Source: a virus. Taken from it: a stretch of DNA of 26,322 nucleotides. The position numbers were made by a program, and so were the translations under genes. Below the pieces are notes generated by a model. The model saw nothing but the letters and a program-made list of their open reading frames with translations, made no database searches and was not told the origin of the DNA. The stretch spans positions 1 to 26,322 of the IMG/VR virus record IMGVR_UViG_3300046457_000283; one strand, given 5' to 3'. This document shows positions 15,147 to 23,662 of this stretch, in pieces (the first letter of the stretch is position 1; every line of letters starts with the position of its first letter).

Positions 15147-18100
15147 GTGCTGCGCCTCATCAGCTCCTACGCACCTGACGCCCCTTATGTGCAGGTTGGC
15201 GAACTTCGCGCCCAGCTTCCCGCACTCGTCGAGCACGAGGAAGACGGCACCCGCTGGCTGCTCGTCCCCGCTGCCGCGCCCGTCATCGTCACCCACCTGA
15301 CATGGCGCCGCGCACTGAACGACGGCGCGGCCGGAGTCATGGAGGCGCTGGAGGACGGTGTCACTGCCGTCCCGGCACACCGAGTCGAGGAACAAGACCT
15401 CGGCAGCGACAGGCTGTGCCTCGCCTACAGCCGCTCCGCGATCTTCGACGACGAGGACGGCATCCCCACCTACCACGAGGTCCTCGACCAGCTCGAAGCC
15501 CTCGACAGCCCACCCGGCACTCGCCCCGGCGGGTTCGTGCACCTGCACACCCACAGCGAGTACAGCCCCCTCGACGGCCTGTCCCGCATGGACGAAATCC
15601 TCCGTGAGGTCACCCGCCACGGCCAGAGCGCCGTCGCCATCACCGACCACGGCACCTGCGCCGGACACCCCGAGCTGCAGCGTGCCGCCGACAAGGCCGG
15701 GGTCAAGCCGATCTTCGGCATCGAGGCGTACCTGTGCGACGACCGCGTCATCCGCGCCGAGCCGGGTGACAAGGAGATGCAGGCCAGCCTTCGCAACGAC
15801 TACTGGCACGTCTGCCTGTTCGCCATGGACAACACCGGCCTGCGCAACATCTGGGCAGCCAGCACCGAGTCCTTCCGCGACGGCCTCTACTACCGGCCCC
15901 GCATGGACTGGGACACCCTCGGCCGGTTCAGCGAGGGCGTCATCGCCTCCACCGGCTGCCTGCGCGGCCCGGTGGCCGTCGCCATCAAGAACGGCGACGC
16001 CGACCTGGCCCTCCAGCGCCTGACCCGGCTCATGGACCTGTTCCCCGGCCGCCTGTACGTCGAGCTGCAGCCCAACGACATGCCCGACCAGGTCAAGCTC
16101 AACACGGCCCTGGTCGCCCTGGCCCGCGAGTTCAACCTGCCGCTGCTGGCCACCGTCGACTCCCACTTCCCGACCGCCGACGACGCCCACGCCCACGACG
16201 TCTGGATCGCCTGCCAGACCAACAAGGACGTCCAGGACGAAGGCGACCTCTTCGCCGAGGACCTGAACCTCTACGTCATGGGCGAAGCCGAGGTCCGCGC
16301 CGGGCTCGCCTACCTCGGCCAGGACGTCGTTGAGGAGGCCATCGCAAACACCCGGGCGCTGGCCGAGCGCTGCGACGCCCGGATCGAGGGCGAGACGACC
16401 ACGCCGTCCTTCACTGGTGACCCGGCCGAGGACGAGCGGCGCCTGCGCGAGCTGTGCCTGGACAACTGGAACCGACTGCCCGCCAACGCCCAGGACTTCT
16501 CCGACACCGAGCGGGTCTACCGAGACCGGTACGCGAGGGAGATGGAGCTACTTGTCGACAAAGGGTTCTGTGGCTATTACCTGATGGTCGCGGACTATGT
16601 TGGCTGGGCGAAGGACCACGGCATTCTGGTCGGCCCCGGACGCGGCTCCGGCGGCGGCTCCCTCGTCGCCTACCTCGCCCGCATCACCTCGCTGGACCCG
16701 GTCAAGCATGACCTCCTCTTCGAGCGCTTCCTGACGCGCGGCCGTGCGGGCCTGCCCGACTTCGACGTCGACTTCCCCGCCAGCAAGAAGGCCCATATCC
16801 TCGGCTACCTCCGCGAGCGCTGGGGCGAGCGCAACGTCGTCTCCATCGGCTCCGAGCTGCGCCTGAAGAACAAGGCCGTCATCAACGAGCTGGTCCGCGC
16901 GCTGGCGTCCTCCCTCCCCGAGGGCGCGGCGGCCGACCTGCGCCAGGTCTCCGCCCTGATCGACGAGGCCGAAGCGGGCACCGCCGGGCTCGGCATGTCC
17001 TGGGAGGACCTCTGGGTCCAGCACGGCGAGCAGCTGCAGCCGTTCGCCGACCGCTACCCCGAGCTGTTCGCCATGGCCGAGCGTCTGGTCGGCCGCCTGA
17101 AGTCCTACGGCCGCCACGCGGCCGGGGTGGTTATCTCCACCGGCGCCCCGCTCACCGACTGGCTGCCGATGCGCACCATCGACGGCGAAGAGCAGATGGT
17201 CACCCAGTGGGCCATGGGTGACGTCGAGGCGATCGGCCTGGTCAAGTTCGACATCCTCACCCTGCGCACCCTGGACACCATCCAGGAGACCCTCGACCTG
17301 GTCCGCGAGCAGCGCCGGTACGAGATCGACCTGGAGGCGTGGGAGGTCGAGTTCGAGGACCCCCTGGTCTGGGAGGAGCTGCAGGCCGCCCACACCGTCG
17401 GTGTCTTCCAGATCGAGACCCACTCCGGAACCCGCCTGTGCGAGCGCATGCGCCCCCGCAACGTCGCCGAGCTGGCCGACATGGTGACGATCGTCCGGCC
17501 CGGCCCGATGAACTCCGGCCTGACCGACCTCTACCTGCGCCGCCGCGCGGGCGAACAGGCCGTCACCTACCCCGACCCCCGCCTGGAGAAGGTCCTCGCC
17601 CCCACCTACGGCGCGATGATCTACCAGGAGCAGGTCATGGCCGTCACACAGCTCCTCGCCGGGTACGACGAGTCCGAGGCCGACGGCGTCCGCCGGATCC
17701 TGGGCAAGAAGAAGATCTCCGCCATCGCTGACGCCGGGCAGGAGTTCCTCTCCCGCGTCGACATACCCCGCGAGCAGGCCGAGCGCCTGTGGTCCCAGAT
17801 GGCCGAGTTCTCCAAGTACGGCTTCAACAAGAGCCACGCCTACGCCTACGCGTTCCTCGCGTTCTGGACCGCGTTCCTCAAGGTCAACTACCCCCGCGAG
17901 TTCCTCGTCTCCGCCATGTCCACCGTCGACAAGGACCGCGTCCCCGAGTTCGTCAAGGAGGCCCGGCGCCTGGACGTCGAGGTACTCCCCCCGGACATCA
18001 ACACCTCCGGCCCCGGCTTCACCGCCGACCCCGAGCAGTACGCCGTCCGCTACGGCCTCGGCTCCGTCAAGGGCGTCGGCGACGTCGCCGTCAAGGCCCT

Positions 18101-18824
18101 CGTCGAGACCCAGCCGTACGCCTCCTGGGAGGACTTCGAGACCCGCAAGAGCCCCAAGGCCAACGCGGGCGTCGTCGCCCTTCTCGCGCGCATCGGCGCC
18201 TTCGACACGCTCGTCAGCAACCGGCGCGGACTGGAGGCCAAGCTGTTGGCTGCCAAGACCAAAGAGGACGCCCGCTGCGTCCACAAGATCGAGCTGTTCG
18301 AGTCGACGGCCCTGCCCTGTAGTTTCAACTGGGCCAGCGAGCCCGCCCCGGTCAACCCGCGCACCGGCAAGACCCTCAAGCGCAAGCCGCTGCCCAAGCG
18401 CTGCACCAAGGCGTGCCGCCAGTACACCGCGCCGCCGCCGCTGCAGATCGAGGCGGTCGAGCCCTACAGCCCCGTGGACATCCGGACTATCGAGCACGAG
18501 ATGCTCGGCACCTACCTCTCCAGTACGCCGTTCGACGACCTGGACCCCAACGACCGCGCGGTCTGCCGTGCCCAGGCCGAGCAGCTGGCCGCAGGACCCA
18601 ACGGCACCTACTACGTCGCCGCGATCGTCGCCGGGGCCCGCCCGCACAGGACGGGCGACATGGGCTTTTTGACCCTGGAGACCGAACTGTCCACCCTCCG
18701 CGTCGCCGTGTTCCGCGACGCCTGGGCCGTCGAGCAGCGTCGCTTCACCAAGGGCGCCCTCTGCCTGGCCGAACTCCGCAAGAACGACCGGGGCCTGTCC
18801 CTCGTCACCTACCAGCCCCTGTGA
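15147..18824 (+). CDS. dnaE: DNA polymerase III alpha subunit (C family)
   Basis: This encodes 1225 residues from a GTG with AAGGA upstream. The first 130 residues are an extension of unknown fold. The PHP domain begins at H132LHTH136 and keeps its metal motifs (AITDHG, GIEAYL), so it may have proofreading or metal activity. The polymerase core shows GPGRGSGGGS, the catalytic LPDFDVDF (D540, D542), YGRHAAGVVI, VKFDILTLRTLD (D702), and the fingers region MIYQEQVM with FNKSHAYAYA. A helix-hairpin-helix follows (GSVKGVGDVA). Then comes a cysteine insert (C1044, C1058, C1086, C1090), probably zinc-binding, and a C-terminal OB-like domain. The length matches full DnaE proteins. It is the main replicase of this element. 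Confidence 0.95.
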   Translation: MLRLISSYAPDAPYVQVGELRAQLPALVEHEEDGTRWLLVPAAAPVIVTHLTWRRALNDGAAGVMEALEDGVTAVPAHRVEEQDLGSDRLCLAYSRSAIFDDEDGIPTYHEVLDQLEALDSPPGTRPGGFVHLHTHSEYSPLDGLSRMDEILREVTRHGQSAVAITDHGTCAGHPELQRAADKAGVKPIFGIEAYLCDDRVIRAEPGDKEMQASLRNDYWHVCLFAMDNTGLRNIWAASTESFRDGLYYRPRMDWDTLGRFSEGVIASTGCLRGPVAVAIKNGDADLALQRLTRLMDLFPGRLYVELQPNDMPDQVKLNTALVALAREFNLPLLATVDSHFPTADDAHAHDVWIACQTNKDVQDEGDLFAEDLNLYVMGEAEVRAGLAYLGQDVVEEAIANTRALAERCDARIEGETTTPSFTGDPAEDERRLRELCLDNWNRLPANAQDFSDTERVYRDRYAREMELLVDKGFCGYYLMVADYVGWAKDHGILVGPGRGSGGGSLVAYLARITSLDPVKHDLLFERFLTRGRAGLPDFDVDFPASKKAHILGYLRERWGERNVVSIGSELRLKNKAVINELVRALASSLPEGAAADLRQVSALIDEAEAGTAGLGMSWEDLWVQHGEQLQPFADRYPELFAMAERLVGRLKSYGRHAAGVVISTGAPLTDWLPMRTIDGEEQMVTQWAMGDVEAIGLVKFDILTLRTLDTIQETLDLVREQRRYEIDLEAWEVEFEDPLVWEELQAAHTVGVFQIETHSGTRLCERMRPRNVAELADMVTIVRPGPMNSGLTDLYLRRRAGEQAVTYPDPRLEKVLAPTYGAMIYQEQVMAVTQLLAGYDESEADGVRRILGKKKISAIADAGQEFLSRVDIPREQAERLWSQMAEFSKYGFNKSHAYAYAFLAFWTAFLKVNYPREFLVSAMSTVDKDRVPEFVKEARRLDVEVLPPDINTSGPGFTADPEQYAVRYGLGSVKGVGDVAVKALVETQPYASWEDFETRKSPKANAGVVALLARIGAFDTLVSNRRGLEAKLLAAKTKEDARCVHKIELFESTALPCSFNWASEPAPVNPRTGKTLKRKPLPKRCTKACRQYTAPPPLQIEAVEPYSPVDIRTIEHEMLGTYLSSTPFDDLDPNDRAVCRAQAEQLAAGPNGTYYVAAIVAGARPHRTGDMGFLTLETELSTLRVAVFRDAWAVEQRRFTKGALCLAELRKNDRGLSLVTYQPL

Positions 18825-18835
18825 GAGGCACCGCC

Positions 18836-19474
18836 ATGTCGATCATCTCCTCCATCAGCCACCCGTACTGGTCCCCCCTCGGTGTCGCAGCCAAGGCGAC
18901 CCGCAACGGCCTGCAGATCTCCCAGGCCTCCGTCGCTCAGCACACCGGCCTCACCGTCCGTCAGTACGCAGCCCTGGAGAGCGGCTTCATCCCGCCGGAC
19001 GTCGCCGAGGGCCTCGGCCGACTCAGCCTCTCTCGCCTCGATGAGGCCCTCGGCTGGGAGGAGGGCACCGCCCGCGCCCACGTCGACAAGGCTCTGACGG
19101 CCGCCATGTTCCCGACCGCGCCCCCCTCCGTCCCCCACTTCCGGGACGAGACGCTCACCAACCTCGACCGCTCCACCTACCCGCAGGCCGCCTGGCGCCG
19201 TCTCGGCAAGGCCATCCAGGCATCCCGCATGTCCTTCGGCATGAGCCGGGGAGCCCTGGGCTACGGCATCCAGTCCACCAGCAAGAGCATCCTGCGCATC
19301 GAAGAGGGCCGCGTGTACGGCGACCCGCGCACCGCCCCTCCTGGCGACTACCAGTCCGAGAGGTACGTCCTGAGGCGCCTGGCGCTGCTGGAGATGGCCC
19401 TTGAGTGGGAGATGGGCCAGGCCGCGCAAATCCTGGAAGGCCAGAACCAGGCCACTGTCAGTCCTGCAGCGTAA
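18836..19474 (+). CDS. Protein with two Xre-type helix-turn-helix segments
   Basis: This encodes 212 residues, starting 11 bases after the polymerase stop with GAGAGG upstream. The first HTH-like segment is ISQASVAQHTGLTVRQYAAL (about 30-50), and the second, near 125-160, contains SRGALGYGIQSTSKSILRIE followed by EGRVYGDP. Each looks like half of a Cro/CI operator reader, so the protein may read two half-sites alone. It could regulate replication genes or the phage life cycle. A 75-base gap follows, carrying a GACCGCCATC motif and the RecA ribosome site. Confidence 0.7.
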   Translation: MSIISSISHPYWSPLGVAAKATRNGLQISQASVAQHTGLTVRQYAALESGFIPPDVAEGLGRLSLSRLDEALGWEEGTARAHVDKALTAAMFPTAPPSVPHFRDETLTNLDRSTYPQAAWRRLGKAIQASRMSFGMSRGALGYGIQSTSKSILRIEEGRVYGDPRTAPPGDYQSERYVLRRLALLEMALEWEMGQAAQILEGQNQATVSPAA

Positions 19475-19549
19475 GCTGCGAAATCGAGCCAACCGCCATT
19501 GGCCACAGCTGACCGCCATCAGCTACTCCCCGCAAGGAGACCCCGCACC

Positions 19550-20677
19550 ATGCCTCCCAAGAGCCGTCTCGCCAAGCTGCGCGCGGACCTGACCAAGGTC
19601 TACGGCGACCGCGTCACCCGGCGCGACGCGATGGTCCGCCCCACCTTCATATCCAGCGGCAGCCTCACCCTCGACTACGCCCTCGGCGGCGGGTTCGCCC
19701 TGAAGCGCACTCACGAGATCGTCGGACCCGAGGGCATGGGCAAGACGACCCAGTGCATCCTCGCCATGGTCGACGCCCAGCGGATGTTCCCCGACCGGGG
19801 CGTCGCGGTCATCGACATGGAGCAGTCCTTCGACTTCGAGTGGGCCGAGAAGCTCGGCCTGGACCTCGACGAAGACCGGTTCGTCCACATCTACCCGGAC
19901 CACTCCGAGGACGTCTCCGACCAGATCAGCATGTTCCTCCGAGATGGAGAAATCTCCCTCGTCGCCGTCGACTCCGTCGGCGGCATGGAGTCCAAGGCCG
20001 CCTTCGAAAAGCGCGCAGAGGACTCCGCCATGGGAAAGAACTCCCAGGTCATCTCCCGCATGGTCAAGCGCGTCGCGGGCCTGTGCCGGGCGAACAACGC
20101 AGCCGTGATCTTCGTGAACCAGTACCGGGCCGACATCGGCAACCCGCGCGGCGGCCAGAAGTCCGCCGGACCGAGCGCCCTGAAGTACAACACCACCACG
20201 AAGATCAAGATGAGCCGGACCGGCGAACCGACGAAGAAGGTGTCCATCACCGACGCCGTCTCCAAGGCCCCAGCCGAGCTGGAAGTCGCCCGCCAGATCC
20301 GCGCCCGGGTCGAACGCAACAAGCTCGCCCCGCAGGGCCGCGTGGCCGACTTCTGGTTCCGCAACGTCGCCACCGACAAGTACGGCCCCGTCGGCATCGA
20401 CCGCGCCGACGAAGCCATCACCCTCGGCATCGCCACCGGCGCCATCAAGCGCCTGTCCACCGTCTCGTACGAGTTCCCCGACGGCAGCACCGTCAAGGGC
20501 GGACGCCCCGGCGTCGAGGCCGCCATCGCTGAGCGCCCCGAACTGGTCGAGGTGATCCGGGAGAAGGCCCTCGTCTCCATCTCCGGTGACGTCAAGGCCG
20601 ACCACACCGTCTCCTACGACGACGTCCCCGACGGAGTCGACCCCAGCACCGGCGAGATCCTGGAGGAAGCCGCATGA
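19550..20677 (+). CDS. recA: RecA-like recombinase
   Basis: This encodes 375 residues from the ATG at 19550 with AAGGAGA nine bases upstream. Residues 40-270 form the RecA core: LDYALGGGF, Walker A GPEGMGKTT (59-67), VIDMEQSFD, Walker B ISLVAVDSVGG, and FVNQYRADIGNPRGG as the DNA-binding loop region. The C-terminus is longer and phage-specific. It would do strand exchange for recombination-dependent replication or repair. Its stop overlaps the following start (ATGA). Nearby resolvase-like nucleases and an exonuclease make a complete recombination set. Confidence 0.92.
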   Translation: MPPKSRLAKLRADLTKVYGDRVTRRDAMVRPTFISSGSLTLDYALGGGFALKRTHEIVGPEGMGKTTQCILAMVDAQRMFPDRGVAVIDMEQSFDFEWAEKLGLDLDEDRFVHIYPDHSEDVSDQISMFLRDGEISLVAVDSVGGMESKAAFEKRAEDSAMGKNSQVISRMVKRVAGLCRANNAAVIFVNQYRADIGNPRGGQKSAGPSALKYNTTTKIKMSRTGEPTKKVSITDAVSKAPAELEVARQIRARVERNKLAPQGRVADFWFRNVATDKYGPVGIDRADEAITLGIATGAIKRLSTVSYEFPDGSTVKGGRPGVEAAIAERPELVEVIREKALVSISGDVKADHTVSYDDVPDGVDPSTGEILEEAA

Positions 20678-21087
20678 ACCGCCTCAAGCGCGCATGGGCC
20701 ATCGCTGGAGAGCCCTGGTTCTTCTACGCCGTCATGAGCCTGTGCGCCCTCGTCATCGCCTACGCCTGGTACGTGGTCGGCCAGCAGGTCGACCTCAACC
20801 AGATCTCCCAGGACATCCACTACAAGCTCGGCATCATGGCCGCCCTGACCGCCATCGTCCTGGGCGCCTTCATGGGCATCACCGCCAGCCACCTCGTCCG
20901 CCGGTACGGCCCGGCCAAAGCGCTGCCCGTCGACCCGGACAACCCGCCGGAGAAGATGATCTACATCGAGAGCGACGAGCCGATCCGCTGCGCCTGCCAC
21001 AACCAGCCGATCCCGGACATGACCGTGGTCTGGCACTGGCCCCAGCCCGCCAAGCTCGTCTGCGTCCGGAAGGGCCACGCCGAATGA
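20674..21087 (+). CDS. Membrane protein with a cysteine-containing tail
   Basis: This encodes 137 residues. Two hydrophobic segments, about 15-36 and 53-74, predict two membrane passes. The cytoplasmic-looking C-terminus has CACH and a later C-V-R-K pair that could form a small metal site. It overlaps RecA by four bases. No family is recognised. A membrane anchor for recombination or host-membrane targeting is possible. Confidence 0.75.
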   Translation: MNRLKRAWAIAGEPWFFYAVMSLCALVIAYAWYVVGQQVDLNQISQDIHYKLGIMAALTAIVLGAFMGITASHLVRRYGPAKALPVDPDNPPEKMIYIESDEPIRCACHNQPIPDMTVVWHWPQPAKLVCVRKGHAE

Positions 21088-21269
21088 CCTGGCACTCCTG
21101 CGACCACCTCCCCCCGCCGGAGCCCTGCGCAACCCTCATCACCCGCTGCGCCGGATGCGGAGCCTTCTGGAGGCGCGTCTACCGCACCGCCGACGGATAC
21201 CGCTGGAAGCCGGTCAACGGCTTCTCGGCCTGGCGCCTGCGCCGTCGGTTCGCGGGGGTCAAGCCGTGA
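21084..21269 (+). CDS. Very small zinc-finger-like protein
   Basis: This encodes 61 residues between four-base overlaps on both sides, so it belongs to a coupled chain. Cysteines at C6, C15, C22 and C25 (CAGC) with His 4 and His 8 suggest one metal site. The rest is basic with tryptophans (FWRRVYRTADGYRWKPVNGF), as in small nucleic-acid-binding proteins. The function is unknown. Confidence 0.65.
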   Translation: MTWHSCDHLPPPEPCATLITRCAGCGAFWRRVYRTADGYRWKPVNGFSAWRLRRRFAGVKP

Positions 21270-21721
21270 CCGACAAGGGCCTCAACAAGCGCATGGGCGA
21301 CGCGCACGAGGAACGGCTGGCCGAGGTGCTGGGCATGCGCCAGACCCGGGGGAGCGGCAACCAGTGGCGCGACCAGATGGACGCCAAGCATGACCGGACG
21401 ACGTGCACCTTCGCCTTCGCGGTCGACGGCAAGTCCACCCTGGCCAAGTCCATCAGCATCACCCGCGCCATGTGGGAGAAGGCCGGAGAGCAAGCCAGCG
21501 GCGAACTGCCCATGCTCGCACTCCGCTTCTACAACAACGCCTCCCTGGAAGTCCACGCCGACCTGGCCGTCTGTGACCTCCTGGACTTCGCTGAGATGCG
21601 CGACGCCGCCGAGAACTGGCACAAGGCCAAGCCCATCCTGCAGGCGCTCATCGAACAGGGCCCGCGCTGCATCCCGGTCCTCGTAGAACTCGCGCGCAAC
21701 CTCATCAACGCTGATCAGTGA
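21266..21721 (+). CDS. PD-(D/E)XK-like nuclease, candidate Holliday-junction resolvase
   Basis: This encodes 151 residues from a GTG overlapping the previous stop. The sequence has a pattern seen in Hjc-like resolvases: RQTRGSGNQWRDQMDAKHD early, then FAFAVDGKST and SISITRAMWEKAGEQA, then LPMLALRFY. The acidic residues in DQMDAK and the VDGK strand are candidate metal ligands. It would cut branched DNA made by RecA. The call rests on pattern and neighbours, not on an alignment. Confidence 0.55.
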   Translation: MTDKGLNKRMGDAHEERLAEVLGMRQTRGSGNQWRDQMDAKHDRTTCTFAFAVDGKSTLAKSISITRAMWEKAGEQASGELPMLALRFYNNASLEVHADLAVCDLLDFAEMRDAAENWHKAKPILQALIEQGPRCIPVLVELARNLINADQ

Positions 21722-21735
21722 AGTGAGACCTCATC

Positions 21736-22146
21736 ATGCACCTTGACATGGCAGACGACTGGAACTACATCCTCGCCAGCCTCGACGTGGTCGGCCTGGT
21801 CGCCCTGCGCGCCGTCGGCAAGAAGAACGCCAAGGGCTGGCTGTGGGCGATGTTCACCCAGGCCGTCTGGATCGCGTACTCGCTCGCCACCCTCCAGTGG
21901 GGCTTCCTCGCCGTCGCCGCCGTCAAGTTCGGCGTCTACACCTGGAACTGGATCTCCTGGATCCGCAGCGACAAGGCCGAGACCAAGCCCAAGACACGCG
22001 AGGAGCTGGCCCTGGAACTGGCCCGAGAGCGACTGCCGAAGGGCACTGACGAACTCACGGTGCTGCAAGCCGCCTCCATGCTGACGAAAGCCCTCAAGGT
22101 AGTCGAGCTGTACCCGGAGAAGACGAAGACAGGGCCGACCACGTGA
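21736..22146 (+). CDS. Small membrane protein with three predicted passes
   Basis: This encodes 136 residues. Segments of about 11-27, 33-54 and 56-76 are hydrophobic and tryptophan-rich (GWLWAMFTQAVWIAYSLATL, then FGVYTWNWISWI). The layout is a little like half of a PnuC-type transporter. The C-terminus is helical and charged. It is embedded between nuclease genes and overlaps the Cas4-like gene by four bases. The role is unknown. A holin is less likely because the neighbours are early genes. Confidence 0.7.
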   Translation: MHLDMADDWNYILASLDVVGLVALRAVGKKNAKGWLWAMFTQAVWIAYSLATLQWGFLAVAAVKFGVYTWNWISWIRSDKAETKPKTREELALELARERLPKGTDELTVLQAASMLTKALKVVELYPEKTKTGPTT

Positions 22147-22982
22147 CGTTCACCCCCTCCTTCCGCCGGGTCGGCTCCATCGGCAGCGACCTGGTGCTCA
22201 TCCCGCTCATCGAGAACGCCATCCAGCAGTGCGCCTTCCCCACCAACTTCGTCGTGCGCCTGCGCTCGTACGCCGCCAAGCGCGAGCCGGACGGCTGGTT
22301 CCACCCCTCGACCCACCCGACCATGGACGAGCGCCAGCTGTACTACTACCTCGCCCAGCCGGACAAGTGGGACGAGCCGGAGTTCGACTACGGACCCCGG
22401 ATGAGCGTCCTCATGGGCACCGTCATGCACGAGGTCGTCCAGACCGTCATGATCAAGCTCGGCCTGCTCGTCCCCCCGAAGGGCACCTGCGTGTGCTGCG
22501 GCAAGCCCCACGGCAAGGGCAACGGCAAGTGCGACGAGTGGGGCGTCCGCGACGACCGCCTCCGCCGACGCGGCCACATGGACGGCCTGCTCGACATCCC
22601 TGGCTGGTGCGAGCCCGGCGACGGCATCTTCGACCTCAAGACCTGCGCCCCGCCGGTGATCAGGCACATCGACAACAACGACCTCGACGCCTTCAAGATC
22701 AAGTGGCCGAAGTACTACGGCCAAGCCCAGGAGTACATGGCCTGCACCGGCAAGCAGAAGGCGCTCATCCTCTTCCTCGCCATGAGCGAGGGCTGGGTGA
22801 TGCGCGAGTTCACCATCCCCCGCGACGACCTGTACATCGCCCGCCTGGAGGCGAAGTACCGCACCGTCCTCGCCCACGTAGACGCCGGGACCCCGCCGCC
22901 CGTCGCCTGCTGCCCCGGCGGCGCCAAGGCCCGCAAGTGCCCCGCCACCCGCTGCACCGTCAAGACCGGGCTCGCCGCCTGA
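22143..22982 (+). CDS. Cas4/AddB-like PD-(D/E)XK exonuclease with Fe-S cysteines
   Basis: This encodes 279 residues from a GTG overlapping the previous stop. Nuclease motifs are visible: GTVMHEVVQT with H96 and E97, HMDGLLD with D147, FDLKT with D164 and K166, and YYGQAQEYMACTG as the QxxxY helix. A cysteine cluster CVCC ... C in the middle looks like a zinc insert. One N-terminal cysteine (C30) and the C-terminal group CC ... C ... C match the 4Fe-4S layout of Cas4 and AddB. No CRISPR genes are nearby, so end processing for RecA recombination is the likely job. Confidence 0.85.
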   Translation: MTFTPSFRRVGSIGSDLVLIPLIENAIQQCAFPTNFVVRLRSYAAKREPDGWFHPSTHPTMDERQLYYYLAQPDKWDEPEFDYGPRMSVLMGTVMHEVVQTVMIKLGLLVPPKGTCVCCGKPHGKGNGKCDEWGVRDDRLRRRGHMDGLLDIPGWCEPGDGIFDLKTCAPPVIRHIDNNDLDAFKIKWPKYYGQAQEYMACTGKQKALILFLAMSEGWVMREFTIPRDDLYIARLEAKYRTVLAHVDAGTPPPVACCPGGAKARKCPATRCTVKTGLAA

Positions 22983-23017
22983 GCCTCCGCCTCCTCTGAC
23001 CGCCATCGGAGACCCCT

Positions 23018-23662
23018 GTGAAGAACCAGCTCGCCATACCCGCCGTCGAGCGCCTCGCCCGCCGCAACGCCTTCCGCCCGCCCGTCTTCAGCGACTTCGC
23101 CGTCGCCACGGTGCAGGCCTTCGACCAGTCCCTGAACAACACCGGTATGGTCCTGCTCCGCTCCTGGGGCGAAGGCATCACCCTGCTGGCCACCGGCATG
23201 ATCCGCCCCTCCACCTCGGCCACCGACCAGCAGAGCTGGGAAGGCAACTACGCCCGCGCCGAGGACATCCACGCGGGCATCGCCTACCACCGCAAGGGCT
23301 ACGCCTCCATGGTCGACAACATCATCTACGAGCGGCCCCCGGTCCACGGCAAGCGCACCGAGTCCATCATCCTGGCCGGACGCGAGGTACACCGCGCCAC
23401 CGACGGCAAGGCCGTCATGGTCGACAACCGCCACGCCAAGAAGCTCATCGTCGGCCGGGCCGGGAGCAGCCAGAACCCCGTCACCAAGGCCCACGTCAAG
23501 GAAGCCGTCGAGGCGTACATCACCCCGCCCGAGGCCAGCGGCAAGCTCATGCCCTGGAACGAGCACGTCCGCGACGCCTGCATGCTCGCCCTCGCGTGGC
23601 TCCTCGACGAGAAGCACCGCCAGGCCCAGGAGGCCGCCGTAGAGCTGGAGGCCGCCGCGTGA
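23018..23662 (+). CDS. RuvC-like Holliday-junction endonuclease
   Basis: This encodes 214 residues from a GTG with CGGAGA upstream. The RNase H-type fold is marked by the first strand AFDQSLNNTG (D36), E105 in IIYERPP, and H183xxD186 in NEHVRDACMLAL, which match the RuvC metal residues. A typical RuvC is about 170 residues; this one has short extensions at both ends. It would resolve junctions during recombination or before packaging. With the PD-(D/E)XK candidate at 21266 this gives two possible resolvases in one module. Confidence 0.85.
   Translation: MKNQLAIPAVERLARRNAFRPPVFSDFAVATVQAFDQSLNNTGMVLLRSWGEGITLLATGMIRPSTSATDQQSWEGNYARAEDIHAGIAYHRKGYASMVDNIIYERPPVHGKRTESIILAGREVHRATDGKAVMVDNRHAKKLIVGRAGSSQNPVTKAHVKEAVEAYITPPEASGKLMPWNEHVRDACMLALAWLLDEKHRQAQEAAVELEAAA

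Noticed and set aside
16548-18647. 699-codon - strand open frame
   Set aside because: It is antisense to the polymerase core and has the valine/leucine/glycine-rich composition of a shadow frame.
22143-22982. CRISPR-associated Cas4 as a sign of a CRISPR system
   Set aside because: No cas1, cas2 or repeat-spacer array is present. Stand-alone Cas4/AddB-like exonucleases are common in phages.
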